Positions 1 to 10,100 of a DNA stretch of 64,000 bases are shown here, one piece after another. Location: NCBI GenBank assembly GCA_016284045.1, contig JAEEOB010000106.1, forward strand, positions 1 through 64,000, read 5' to 3'. The notes beneath the pieces are model-generated. The model had not been told where the DNA came from. It saw only the letters and a program-made list of their open reading frames with translations, and ran no database searches. The position numbers were made by a program, and so were the translations under genes. The DNA is from Bacteroidaceae bacterium. Lineage in GTDB: Bacteria; Bacteroidota; Bacteroidia; Bacteroidales; Bacteroidaceae. Position 1 is the first letter of the stretch; every line of letters starts with the position of its first letter.

Positions 1-1053
1 AACCGTATCTACGAGAACAAGGACGTGGACAATGGGGGAAAGATGAAAGTGATGGGGGTGAGCTACGACCGGGGATTCTCTGCCGATGCAAATGCTGCCA
101 TTTTTTTCCAGATTCCGGATGACATGGATGTGGTGCGGTTCAAAGCTATGGCAGCTGCCGACGACTCGGGTATCAACCAGCCTAACGCCACAACGAGTAT
201 ACGTTTTATGGTGTTCTGTCAGAATCCGATTACCTCTGAGCAGGATAATTCGGTGGCAAGGTCGGGACTTATCAGCAGGAAGGGAACCAGGTCGGTGGCA
301 CTTGAGGCTGACGTGACGGATGCAGAGCAGCTTAAAATCGTGGTGAGCAACTGTGGTGACGGTTTCAATTATGACCGTGCTGACCTTGTCAATCCCGTAC
401 TTATCGATGAGGATGGAAATGAGACATCACTTACCAAGCTCACTGCCTCATCGTATCAGTCAGAGTGGGGAACGTTGCAGGTAAACAAGAATGTGGAGGG
501 AGGAACACTGAGGGTGGATGGCAGAAGCTATGCTACAGGATTGGGACTGAACGCCCAGTGTACACTGATTTACGACTTGCCGGAAGGGCATAATTATAAG
601 AAGTTCCATGCACTTTGCGGCTACGATTCCAGCTGCGACAATGACAACCCCTCTTCCAGCGGAACCACTATTGAATTTCTATTCTATGTGACTAAAAAAA
701 CACCGTTCACGTTCGACCTCACACAGTTGGGCTATAGCTCAACGGAAGCAGTGCCTGTGCATGATATCTGGGCTGGTAAGGATTTGGGAACATCAATGGG
801 CTCAATTACCACCATTGTGCCCAGTCATGGAGTCAGGTTGTTCCGTTTGGGCGATAACCCGCCGATACATGGTTCTGGTCTGCTGGGCGATGTGAACCTC
901 GATGGCAGCGTCAATATATCCGATGTTGTGGCGATTATCAATCAGATGGCTGGCACTGCCTCTTGGCAGAATGCGAATGTGAATGATGACGACAAAGTGG
1001 ATATCTCAGATGTAGTGGCGGTAATCAATATCATGGCTGGTAATAATTCCTGA
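1..1053 (+). CDS. C-terminal part of a secreted NPCBM-like protein ending in a type I dockerin-like double repeat (5' end outside window)
   Basis: Frame is open to base 1 (NRIYENKDVDNGG...). C-terminus GDVNLDGSVNISDVVAIINQMAG...NVNDDDKVDISDVVAVINIMAG is a duplicated DxNxDGxVxISD motif. Confidence 0.75.
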   Translation, partial: NRIYENKDVDNGGKMKVMGVSYDRGFSADANAAIFFQIPDDMDVVRFKAMAAADDSGINQPNATTSIRFMVFCQNPITSEQDNSVARSGLISRKGTRSVALEADVTDAEQLKIVVSNCGDGFNYDRADLVNPVLIDEDGNETSLTKLTASSYQSEWGTLQVNKNVEGGTLRVDGRSYATGLGLNAQCTLIYDLPEGHNYKKFHALCGYDSSCDNDNPSSSGTTIEFLFYVTKKTPFTFDLTQLGYSSTEAVPVHDIWAGKDLGTSMGSITTIVPSHGVRLFRLGDNPPIHGSGLLGDVNLDGSVNISDVVAIINQMAGTASWQNANVNDDDKVDISDVVAVINIMAGNNS

Positions 1054-1079
1054 ATCTTTATTTTGAGAGGATAATCATA

Positions 1080-1126
1080 AATAAAATTACCATAAACACG
1101 ATAATCATGTTTATGGTAATTTTATT
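1080..1126. terminator. Bidirectional AT-rich hairpin between convergent genes
   Basis: AATAAAATTACCATAAACA (1080-1098) pairs perfectly over 19 bp with TGTTTATGGTAATTTTATT (1108-1126). Confidence 0.7.
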
Positions 1127-1213
1127 CCATCCTGTTTTTCAGGTACTTAAAATAGTCCTAATGGAATATGCTTTTCACTATTTTCTTTTCACTTTCCACT
1201 TATAAATCATTTT

Positions 1214-2158
1214 CTATCTTACTGTAATGTGAAAACAAGGCTGTCGGTGTTCATGCTTCACATAGCATTTTCCTTCGTTTCGTAAATCGAAGAGAACCTC
1301 GGCGAGCGTGAGTTTCAGTTCGCTCCGCTTCCATTCGGCACTATCTACAGGTGTTGGAATGCCGGTGAGTGGCATGTAGCGGCTGTAGGTGATGTCGAAG
1401 GTTGTGCCGTAGCTGTGGCATGAGTTCTCTGTGGCATTACGGTTGTTGCGGGTCAGTTTTTTCACATCAAGAGTGGACCGAAGAGCAGAGGTCACTATTG
1501 GTAGATAAGGCTTCTGGCCTTTCGAACGTAGCGAGTCAAGGAAATTCAAGGAGATTGTAGTCAGTAAGTCTTTGGCTTTTGGAACCAGATATGGCATAGA
1601 ATAATTCATCTTTTCTACCACGAAAAAGGGTGAACCGCTGATGCTTACCAGCTGATGTCTGCGGGCTTTCCACAATACAGCACGGTGGGTAGCGACAGGC
1701 TGAATTCCATGTTCCATCGCACTGATGATATGTTGGTCCTGCGTGTCGGGCAGACATTCGTCGTAGTCCCATATTTTGCCGCTTTGGCGGAACAACGCCG
1801 TGTTGCGGCGGTTGATGCTGTCTTGGCGGAGCGAATCCTCCAAGGCTAATATCAGTGAGTCATTTTCTTCATCTGCTGACTCTGTCGTGTCTTTTTCTAC
1901 AATCTGCATTTTTGATTCTTTCTGCTTGACAGCATTTGGAGCAAGGACTTGCGGTTCTTCGCAGGAAAAATCAGCTTCACTGACTGGTGTTTCAGCCATT
2001 AATATCTTCAGGGAATCAGCTTTCTCATCCTTTGGCTTGCCGTTTTCGTAAGGGGGAACAAACAAGTTGAACAAATGGCGCAGAGAAGCCAAGACTCCTA
2101 TGGTAATCAAAAATACCATAAGGAATCTCAGTGCCTCTTGCTTTTTGCTTCTTGCCAT
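1214..2158 (-). CDS. DUF5715-like membrane-anchored protein
   Basis: N-terminal TM segment; C-terminal SALRSTLDVKKLTRNNRNATENSCHSYGTTFDITYSRY...HEHRQPCFHITVR, a conserved peptidase-like fold in Bacteroidetes. Confidence 0.6.
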   Translation of the reverse strand: MARSKKQEALRFLMVFLITIGVLASLRHLFNLFVPPYENGKPKDEKADSLKILMAETPVSEADFSCEEPQVLAPNAVKQKESKMQIVEKDTTESADEENDSLILALEDSLRQDSINRRNTALFRQSGKIWDYDECLPDTQDQHIISAMEHGIQPVATHRAVLWKARRHQLVSISGSPFFVVEKMNYSMPYLVPKAKDLLTTISLNFLDSLRSKGQKPYLPIVTSALRSTLDVKKLTRNNRNATENSCHSYGTTFDITYSRYMPLTGIPTPVDSAEWKRSELKLTLAEVLFDLRNEGKCYVKHEHRQPCFHITVR

Positions 2159-2248
2159 TTGCCTTATTTTAGTTTATAGTCTATAGTTTATAGTTTATAG
2201 TCTTCAGTAAATACACTTTCCACTTTTCACTAAAAAAAACTTCATTTT

Positions 2249-4975
2249 CTAAACTCTTCCAGAATGTTCAATCAATTCGTGGATATGTTCGCTCAGACTA
2301 GTGTTGTCGGCAAGTGCACTAACTGGCAAATGCATACGCCAACGCCAGTAGTGACGCGGATTCGAAGGGATATTAATTCGTTCGCCGTTGGCATCAGGAT
2401 TTCTTACCTCTTCGTCAATGGCAAGCCAGTCCTGAAGCGATAGCAAACAGAGCATCGACGGACTGTAGAGATGACGGCTTACGATTTTCTCTGCAAGCCA
2501 GCCTGGTAGGGTGGCAGGAGCCGTACCGTCAATGTCTAATGAGTTGTTGTAGTAGCGTTGGCTGCGCTCAGGGTCTTCCTCCCACCACTGACGGAGCGTG
2601 CTCATATCGTGGGTGGAAATGGTGGCAACCGATAAGTAGGGATTATCGCTCAATTTTCCGAACTCCACTCCAAAAGCTTTCGGCATGCTCTGAATCTCCA
2701 AGCTCAGAATACGCAGGTTATCCATTAAGGTCGGCACACAGGCAGGAACCATGCCTAAGTCCTCGGCGCATACAAGCATTCTTGTGCACTGGGTGAGCAT
2801 AGGCAGTTTCTTCATAGCCTCATGATACCAGAAGTCGTTATGACGGCGGTAGAAATAGTCTTCATAAAGCTTCTCGAATGCATATTTGTCGCTGTCAGGC
2901 AAATATTTGAATACCCAGTCCTGAGTGGCGCTGATGCGGGGGTGGTAGCCGTGGGGATTGTCGGGGTCGATGACGAACAGCACGTTGCTAATAAGGGCGT
3001 ACAGTCCGTCACGGAGTGAGATGGAGTCTTCGTCTTCCTTACCGGCAAACGCTGCCTCCACCTTGCGCTGGGTGTCATATTCTGGCTTCAGCTTATAAAG
3101 ACCGTTCACTCCGCCGAAGGTGTTGAAGGCGTTGTCACCGCCCATATTGCCGGCATTGTCGAGGTATAACATCTTCACCATGTCGGTGCGGTAACCGAAC
3201 ATCTGATAGAGGATGTCATCGTTGATGAACGGCTGGGTCATCAGCTTGCGGTTGAAATGCACGCCGTAGGACTCGATTTCGCTCTGGCTCAGCGGGAGGG
3301 AAGGGGAGAAATGACCGAGAAGACCGTGGACGGAATGTGAAGGTATCTCCCAGATGCGGAAGAACCCGAGCACATGGTCGATGCGGTAGGCATCGAAATA
3401 TTCTGACATCTTTGTGAAACGGCGTTTCCACCATGAATAGCCGTCAGAGGCCATCTCATCCCAGTTGTAGGTGGGGAAACCCCAGTTCTGACCGTTTGTG
3501 GAGAAAGCATCTGGTGGTGCACCCGCTTGAGCGTCCATGTTGAAGTAATGGGGCTCGCTCCAGGCTTCCACGCTGGTACGGCTGATACCGATGGGGATGT
3601 CACCCTTGATAATCACGCCGCAGGCTTTGGCGTGCTCATGTACGTCGGTTAGCTGAAGGTGCAGCTGGTACTGGATATAATAGTAGAGTGCCACACCAGC
3701 ATAGCTTTTGCTCTGAGGAGAGCATAACTTGCTCACGTTGCCTTTGTTGAAGCTGCTGTGTTTCGGCCATGTATGGAAATCAGGGGTGCCATAGGTGTCA
3801 CGAAGGTAACTGAAAGCGGCATAGGGCACCAGCCAGCTTTTGTTTGCCTCAAAGAACTTTTTGTAGTCATCGCTTGCTGATGTCGATTCCCATTCCTGCT
3901 CGTATGCCAGCCGGAAATATTCCATCTTGATGGCAATGGATGCCTCATAGTCCATCATCGGAGCACGGTTCAGCTCCTGCTGACGGATTTTGAACGTCTC
4001 CATCTTCAGGCTGTCGTGAAGCACTGGCAGGGAGTTAAGATCGGCGTAAAGCGGATGGAACGCATAAATCGAGATGGAGTTATAAGGATAGGAGTCCTGC
4101 CATTTACCCGACATCATCGTGTCGTTGATTGGAAGAATCTGAACCACATGCATACCCACGCTGGATGCCCAGCTGATCATCTCCTTCAGGTCTGCAAAGT
4201 CACCGACACCATAGCTGCGTTCAGTACGGAGTGAGAACACGGGAATCACCACGCCGGAACATTTCCAGTTGGAGATATTGAAACGTGGCGCTCTGTCTGT
4301 TTTCACCCAAGTCTGGTAATTACCGTTGATAAGTATTTTGTCGATATAACGGTTGGCACCCTCTTCCCACGAGATGATTTCACCAGACTCGTCTATAATT
4401 ACATATTTATATTCCAAAGGATGGAACAACTTGTCGGTGTCGATGTTCAGCGACCATTCCTGCAGGCCGGTCAGCTCCATAGGAACGGCTTTCTCCCAGT
4501 TCCCTAAGAGTGGGGTGTTGCCGCAGATTCCTAGCTGCTGGCCTTTCCGCAGACGCGGTTCGGTGATACGCAGCTGAAGAGTCGTCGGGAAATAGGTGAG
4601 GCTGGCGAGGGTTTTATGTTCATGACTTGCCACAACGTCGGTGTAGGCGCAGGAATAAAGCGGAAGATTATCGGGTATCGGACGCCAGCTGTCTTCAACG
4701 AAGAATGTTTGGGGAACCGAAGGCTTTTTTTTGCTCTTCGACTCTGCTGGTATGTAAATACTGTGGGAGCCAATCTCCCATTCGCGCCACACAAACTGAC
4801 CGTTACGGTACATTGCGTAGTTATAGGTGAAAATACCGGGTTTTATTGACAGTTCGAGGTCACAGGTCCAGATGATGCCGTCTAGCGTGTTCATCTGATA
4901 TTCTTTTCCGTTTGCCTGAAGGCGGATGTCCTCACCCCAGTGTGTGCGGTATTCTATGGAAAATCTGAATAACAT
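2249..4975 (-). CDS. malQ: 4-alpha-glucanotransferase (GH77) with N-terminal starch-binding CBM20-like domains
   Basis: PVFSLRTERSYGVGDFADLKEMISWA, DAYRIDHVLGFFRIWEIP, VCAEDLGMVPACVP, and CBM20-like GNTPLLGNWEKAVPM. Confidence 0.9.
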   Translation of the reverse strand: MLFRFSIEYRTHWGEDIRLQANGKEYQMNTLDGIIWTCDLELSIKPGIFTYNYAMYRNGQFVWREWEIGSHSIYIPAESKSKKKPSVPQTFFVEDSWRPIPDNLPLYSCAYTDVVASHEHKTLASLTYFPTTLQLRITEPRLRKGQQLGICGNTPLLGNWEKAVPMELTGLQEWSLNIDTDKLFHPLEYKYVIIDESGEIISWEEGANRYIDKILINGNYQTWVKTDRAPRFNISNWKCSGVVIPVFSLRTERSYGVGDFADLKEMISWASSVGMHVVQILPINDTMMSGKWQDSYPYNSISIYAFHPLYADLNSLPVLHDSLKMETFKIRQQELNRAPMMDYEASIAIKMEYFRLAYEQEWESTSASDDYKKFFEANKSWLVPYAAFSYLRDTYGTPDFHTWPKHSSFNKGNVSKLCSPQSKSYAGVALYYYIQYQLHLQLTDVHEHAKACGVIIKGDIPIGISRTSVEAWSEPHYFNMDAQAGAPPDAFSTNGQNWGFPTYNWDEMASDGYSWWKRRFTKMSEYFDAYRIDHVLGFFRIWEIPSHSVHGLLGHFSPSLPLSQSEIESYGVHFNRKLMTQPFINDDILYQMFGYRTDMVKMLYLDNAGNMGGDNAFNTFGGVNGLYKLKPEYDTQRKVEAAFAGKEDEDSISLRDGLYALISNVLFVIDPDNPHGYHPRISATQDWVFKYLPDSDKYAFEKLYEDYFYRRHNDFWYHEAMKKLPMLTQCTRMLVCAEDLGMVPACVPTLMDNLRILSLEIQSMPKAFGVEFGKLSDNPYLSVATISTHDMSTLRQWWEEDPERSQRYYNNSLDIDGTAPATLPGWLAEKIVSRHLYSPSMLCLLSLQDWLAIDEEVRNPDANGERINIPSNPRHYWRWRMHLPVSALADNTSLSEHIHELIEHSGRV

Positions 4976-5183
4976 GGTATTTTTGTGAATAGTGAAAAGT
5001 GAATAGTGGAAAGTGTAGTAACTTAGTGTATAAGATTTATTTGCTTAATGAAGTTTTTAATAGTTTGTTTGAATCTACTTTAATTGTGTCCTTCATCAGA
5101 TGTAATAACTGTCTTCTCGTCTTCTTAGATTATTAACTATCCAAATAGCTAAATAAATCGTAAATAATTTAATCGTAAATTCT

Positions 5184-5639
5184 TTAATTTTTCATCAAGT
5201 TGTCGATAAATGAGTCAAGGTCGTCGTCAAGACCTTTCAGAAGTTCATCACCAATGATGTAGTTAGCATCATCCACAATCAGAAGATCTTCAATGTCGTC
5301 GGCTGTCTCAAGCAAGAATGAGAAGGGGTGGAACACATTGACATCGTCGAAAGCCTTGGCGGTGTTCAGCCGTTGAAGTTCCTCCTTCAGCGACTGCCGA
5401 AAATCAGCAAGCAGCCCCTCGGGAGCATCATTCTCCTCGTCGGACTGCAAATCCGAAGGGATAGCCTCTCGGGAAAGCAACGTGTCGTTGTCGTCAACAA
5501 TCCGCATTTCACCAGAGCCGGGATCAACATGGATGTAGAAATCCGTGATTTCCTCTTCCTGATAGAGTGTGTGCATCTGATTGACGCATTGTTCGAGCAG
5601 GTGCTTTACTGCACTGTTGATTTTCTCTTTTGAATACAT
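5184..5639 (-). CDS. Conserved acidic hypothetical protein
   Basis: 151-aa ORF in same-strand context, very acidic C-terminus. Confidence 0.5.
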   Translation of the reverse strand: MYSKEKINSAVKHLLEQCVNQMHTLYQEEEITDFYIHVDPGSGEMRIVDDNDTLLSREAIPSDLQSDEENDAPEGLLADFRQSLKEELQRLNTAKAFDDVNVFHPFSFLLETADDIEDLLIVDDANYIIGDELLKGLDDDLDSFIDNLMKN

Positions 5640-5692
5640 CTTTTTGTGAGAATAAAAATGAAAATGTTTAAATTGTTTGAATCTCGTTTGTA

Positions 5693-6043
5693 TTATGCTT
5701 CAAAATCCGACATCGCTTTGCTGAGTTCCTGAAGCTCTTCACGGATAAATTTCAGCCGTTTAAGCACGTCTAAACGCACATCACCACCTTTCCCCGTCTG
5801 TTTCAGAGTCTGACGGGCACCATCAATTGTCATGCCTTTCTCTTTCAGCAGATGATGCACTTTGCGTACCACCTCAATGTCTTCATGAGAGTATTGGCGA
5901 ATGCCACGACCCGCTTTCTGGGGGTTGATCTCAGGGAATTCCTTCTCCCAGAAACGGAGGGTCGTCTCGTTTACACCTATCATCGTAGCCACCTCGCTGA
6001 TGGAGTAATAGAGCTTCAAGTTTTTATGTTTCTTTAGTGCCAA
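5693..6043 (-). CDS. MerR-family transcriptional regulator
   Basis: YYSISEVATMIGVNETTLRFWEKEFPEINPQKAGRGIRQYSHEDIEVVRKVHHLLKEKGMTIDGAR. Confidence 0.85.
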   Translation of the reverse strand: MALKKHKNLKLYYSISEVATMIGVNETTLRFWEKEFPEINPQKAGRGIRQYSHEDIEVVRKVHHLLKEKGMTIDGARQTLKQTGKGGDVRLDVLKRLKFIREELQELSKAMSDFEA

Positions 6044-6068
6044 ATATTTAGTTTTTAGTTCTTAGTTT

Positions 6069-7529
6069 TCAGTTCTTTGCCGGAATGTTCTTGAGCATTT
6101 CAACCACGAATGCATAGAATTTCTCAACCGAAGGAATGTAGCAACGCTCGCTTGGTGTGTGTGGTGATTCTAAGGTGGGACCGAATGATGCCATATCCAT
6201 TTCAGGATAGGTCACACCGATAATGCCGCATTCCAGACCAGCGTGGCACACCTCAACTTTTGGCTTGTTGCCGTACATCTTCTCATATACCGCCGACATA
6301 TTTGCCACAAGCGGACTCGAGGTGTTTGGCTGCCAACCACCATAGCCTCCGACCAGTTCCACGTCCATCCCTGCCAAACGGAAGCAGCTTGCCAACGACT
6401 CACAAAGGTAGGCTTTCATTGTGTCGCTTGAGCTCCTGGCAAGCAGATAAACTTCAATGCTGCCATTCCCGGCTTTCACGATAGCGAGGTTGGAAGAGGT
6501 TTCAACGATATGTGGAATGGTGGGGATAAAGCGCAGCACACCGTCGTGGGCGGCGAGGATGGCATTCACAAGATTGAGCTGGATGTCGTCAGGCATTGCT
6601 TTGGAAGGAACTTCGCAAGGCTCAATATTGATAGCGATTTGGCCATTCTCAACGGTGATATATTCTTCGTTGTAGATTGCAAGACGTTCATTGACAATCG
6701 ACTTGAATTCCTCTTCTTTGGATGACGGTACAAGCACCACTGCCTCACCGCTGCGGGGGATGGCATTGCGCATCGTCCCGCCGGTCCAGCTGCTGAGCCA
6801 TGCGCAGTCGGCATCAATGAGTGAAGACAGCAGGCGGGCCATCAGCTTGTTGGCGTTCGCACGGCCTTCGTTGATTTCCAATCCTGAATGACCGCCACGC
6901 ATTCCGTCCATGATGATTTTAAAGGCTTTCATCCCTTCTGGATTCACGTCGATTTCATCGTATTCCAGCTTACATTCCACATCCTGACCACCGGCGCAGC
7001 CGATAGTGATTTCACCTTCAGTCTCAGAGTCCAAATTCAAAAGGTATTTGCCTGTCAGGGTGCCGGCTTCCAGACCACGGGCACCAAACATGCCGGTCTC
7101 CTCGTCGGCGGTAATCAGCACTTCAAGCGGACCGTGCTCCACTGACTTGTCTTCCAATATGGCCATGGCTGCTGCCACACCCATGCCGTCATCAGCTCCG
7201 AGCGTTGTCCCTTTCGCGTAAACCCAGTCACCCCGGATTTCTGTCTCTATCGGGTCGGTCTCGAAATTATGAGGACCGTCGAGAGGCTGGGGAACCATGT
7301 CCATGTGAGCCTGAAGGATGGCGGTCTCTAGATTCTCATAGCCTGGGGTTGCCGGCTTACGCATCACCACATTGCCGGCTTTGTCGATGAATGCCTCGAC
7401 ACCAATTGATTTTCCAAACTCTACCAGGTACTGGGCTACGGCTGCCGTGTGACCACTCGGACGGGGAATACGTGTCAGCGAATAGAAGTTTTTCCAAACT
7501 AATTTCGGACTTAATTCAGCTATTTCCAT
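6069..7529 (-). CDS. pepD: Aminoacyl-histidine dipeptidase (M20)
   Basis: ILQAHMDMVPQ, LGADDGMGVAAAMAILED, LLNLDSETEGEITIGCAGG, CHAGLECGII. Confidence 0.9.
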   Translation of the reverse strand: MEIAELSPKLVWKNFYSLTRIPRPSGHTAAVAQYLVEFGKSIGVEAFIDKAGNVVMRKPATPGYENLETAILQAHMDMVPQPLDGPHNFETDPIETEIRGDWVYAKGTTLGADDGMGVAAAMAILEDKSVEHGPLEVLITADEETGMFGARGLEAGTLTGKYLLNLDSETEGEITIGCAGGQDVECKLEYDEIDVNPEGMKAFKIIMDGMRGGHSGLEINEGRANANKLMARLLSSLIDADCAWLSSWTGGTMRNAIPRSGEAVVLVPSSKEEEFKSIVNERLAIYNEEYITVENGQIAINIEPCEVPSKAMPDDIQLNLVNAILAAHDGVLRFIPTIPHIVETSSNLAIVKAGNGSIEVYLLARSSSDTMKAYLCESLASCFRLAGMDVELVGGYGGWQPNTSSPLVANMSAVYEKMYGNKPKVEVCHAGLECGIIGVTYPEMDMASFGPTLESPHTPSERCYIPSVEKFYAFVVEMLKNIPAKN

Positions 7530-7637
7530 AATATTAAAATTTTATAGTTCATATTTTGTACAAAATTACAAAAAATATCTGATTTAAACATAAAAAATCA
7601 GTGCTTTCTTTTTTTGTAAAGATAAAAAACACTAATT

Positions 7638-8789
7638 TTGCGGGGAAATTCAACATCTGATATGCGCTATTATCTGATTGCCGGTGAGGCATCCGGCGAC
7701 TTGCATGCCTCTAATCTCATGGCGGAGATTTTCAGAATCGATACGAAGGCTCTGTTCCGTTTCTATGGTGGCGACAAGATGCAGGAGGTGGGCGGCACGC
7801 TCGTGAAGCATTATAAGGAGATGTCGTATATGGGGTTCATCCCCGTACTCACACACGCACGCACAATCCTCCGAAACATGAAGGCGTGTAAGCGCGACGT
7901 GGCTAAATGGAAACCAGATGTGCTCATTCTCATCGATTATCCGGGATTCAACCTCGAGGTGGCGAAATACATCAAGACCCACACCGACATCCCCGTATAT
8001 TATTACATTTCCCCAAAAATATGGGCATGGAAAGAATACCGCATCAAAAGCATCAGAAAATATGTGGATGAGCTGTTCTCGATTTTGCCATTCGAGGTGG
8101 ATTTCTTCCAGAAAAAGCATCATTACCCCATCCATTACGTGGGAAACCCTTGTGTGGATGCAGTGGAGGAGTTCCGGCAGACGTTAGGTGAAGAAAAATC
8201 AGCTGTTACCGGCAAGTTGCCGATTATTGCGGTGCTTGCAGGCAGCCGCGTGCAGGAAGTCAAGAAGAACCTGGCTAAGATGCTTCTTGCAGCTTCGAAG
8301 ATCGGGGGATATCAATCAGTAGTGGCTGGTGCGCCGAATATCCCGATGGATATATATAAAAAATATATCCCTAAGGGGATGGATGTGGAGGTGAGGTTCA
8401 ACAGCACATACGAAATCCTCAGTCAGGCAGATGCGGCACTTGTCACAAGCGGGACGGCAACGCTGGAGACGGCACTTCTTAATGTGCCTCAGGTGGTCTG
8501 TTACTATCTCTCGGCGGGCAAGTTCATGAAATGGTTGAAAGGTGTTATTCTCAAGGTGGAGTTTGTATCGCTTGTAAACCTTATTAGTGGAAAAGAAATC
8601 GTGAAGGAACTCATCGCATCCGACATGACTGTCGATAAAGTCTATAACGAGCTGAAGGCAATCCTCCCGGGAGGAGAAAAAAGGCAGAAAATGCTTGACG
8701 ACTATGAGGAGATGCGCCATATCATCGGACCGGCCGGAGCATCACGACGGGCTGCCGAAATCATGGTGAAACTGCTAACTAAAAACTAA
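7638..8789 (+). CDS. lpxB: Lipid-A-disaccharide synthase (likely start ATG 7662)
   Basis: MRYYLIAGEASGDLHASNLM, PDVLILIDYPGFNLEVAKY, VLAGSRVQEVKKNL, TSGTATLETALL. Confidence 0.92.
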   Translation: MRGNSTSDMRYYLIAGEASGDLHASNLMAEIFRIDTKALFRFYGGDKMQEVGGTLVKHYKEMSYMGFIPVLTHARTILRNMKACKRDVAKWKPDVLILIDYPGFNLEVAKYIKTHTDIPVYYYISPKIWAWKEYRIKSIRKYVDELFSILPFEVDFFQKKHHYPIHYVGNPCVDAVEEFRQTLGEEKSAVTGKLPIIAVLAGSRVQEVKKNLAKMLLAASKIGGYQSVVAGAPNIPMDIYKKYIPKGMDVEVRFNSTYEILSQADAALVTSGTATLETALLNVPQVVCYYLSAGKFMKWLKGVILKVEFVSLVNLISGKEIVKELIASDMTVDKVYNELKAILPGGEKRQKMLDDYEEMRHIIGPAGASRRAAEIMVKLLTKN

Positions 8790-8805
8790 CAACTAAAATA
8801 CAATC

Positions 8806-9048
8806 ATGCACGGAAATTATAAACGCACATACACAAAGGAAGAGGCTGAAGACCTCGTGAAATGGATTGAAACAGCCAAGCCGACAGGAGAAATCGACCT
8901 TGGTCAGGGAGTCATGATCCGGGATCTTGAGGTGTTCGCCAGCCAGGTGAAGCATATTGCTTTGGAGAAGTACGACAATCCTACCTTTTCAGGGCAGATT
9001 TCTCTTATGATGGATGTGAGAGAGAGACTCGGTTCGTCAGCTCAATAA
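8806..9048 (+). CDS. Small conserved hypothetical protein
   Basis: 80-aa ORF just after lpxB on the same strand; 3' end overlaps convergent rsmA. Confidence 0.5.
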   Translation: MHGNYKRTYTKEEAEDLVKWIETAKPTGEIDLGQGVMIRDLEVFASQVKHIALEKYDNPTFSGQISLMMDVRERLGSSAQ

Positions 9049-9787
9049 AGTCGTCAATCGACAGCTGTTCAGGTCGTTTGTTGAACAATGGGTCGGAGAG
9101 CATCGGGGCATCGCTGCCTATAATCTGTTTCATCCCGTTGCGAAGCATCTTACGTCGCATCGTGAACACCGTCTTGACTATCCGGCGGAACAGCCGTTCG
9201 TCACAGCCAAGAGAGGTCTTGTCGTTACGCGTGAGACGAATTACAGCACTCTTCACTTTTGGAGGCGGGTCGAACACGTGCTCATCCACGGTGAACAGGT
9301 ATTCAACGTCATACCATGCCTGTATGAGGATGCTCAGCACACCATATACTTTGCTGCCGGGGGCAGATGCCAGCCGCTCAGCCACTTCCTTCTGAATCAT
9401 GCCGGTGCAACAGGGGATAAAATCTTTGTAGTCAAGCATCTTGAAAAATATCTGGCTGGAGATGTTATAGGGATAGTTGCCGGTGAGTACAAATGGACGG
9501 CCGGAAAAAACCGACGACAAGTCCATCTTTAGAAAGTCTGCTCCCAATATGTTGTCGTGGAGCGAAGGGTAGTGGCTGTGAAGGTATTCAACAGACTCAC
9601 GGTCAATTTCCACCACCTTCAGCTCCCGCTCTTTTTGCATCAGATACTGAGTGAGCACACCCATGCCCGGTCCCAGTTCAAGAATGGGGATAGAAGGGCA
9701 GGAGTCAACGGTGTCGGCAATCCGAGATGCCACCGACAGATCTGTCAAAAAGTGCTGACCCAGCGATTTCTTTGGTCTAACTTGCAT
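9005..9787 (-). CDS. rsmA: 16S rRNA (adenine1518-N6/adenine1519-N6)-dimethyltransferase
   Basis: VRPKKSLGQHFL, ILELGPGMGVLTQYL, LTGNYPYNISSQIFFKML, FDPPPKVKSAVIRL. Confidence 0.93.
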   Translation of the reverse strand: MQVRPKKSLGQHFLTDLSVASRIADTVDSCPSIPILELGPGMGVLTQYLMQKERELKVVEIDRESVEYLHSHYPSLHDNILGADFLKMDLSSVFSGRPFVLTGNYPYNISSQIFFKMLDYKDFIPCCTGMIQKEVAERLASAPGSKVYGVLSILIQAWYDVEYLFTVDEHVFDPPPKVKSAVIRLTRNDKTSLGCDERLFRRIVKTVFTMRRKMLRNGMKQIIGSDAPMLSDPLFNKRPEQLSIDDFIELTNRVSLSHPS

Positions 9788-9849
9788 AAAAAATGTTTAA
9801 AAAATAAAAAAAACTACGTATTTATTTTTTTTATACTTTGAATTTGCAC

Positions 9850-9871
9850 TAACTTTGCACCCGCAAAGTTA
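9850..9871. promoter_or_regulatory. Palindromic divergent promoter element (TAACTTTGC on both strands)
   Basis: TAACTTTGC-ACCC-GCAAAGTTA; each arm matches the Bacteroidetes -7 box TAnnTTTG. Lies between rsmA (-) and a + strand gene. Confidence 0.55.
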
Positions 9872-10100
9872 ATACATATATTTGAATAATGATTAATTTT
9901 TAGTTTTTAGTTTTTAGTTTTTTGTGGATTTCTTTGTTTTCCGGGTATCAGCGGGGAGCACTGGAGGTTCGCTGGCATCATCCAAGGTTTTTATGGGGGC
10001 ACCATAACTTGAAAAATCTTACATCTTAATTTTGGGTAAATCAAACAGCGAAAATAAATCTTACATCTTAAATAATTAAATTTTTAAATATTTTAATTTC

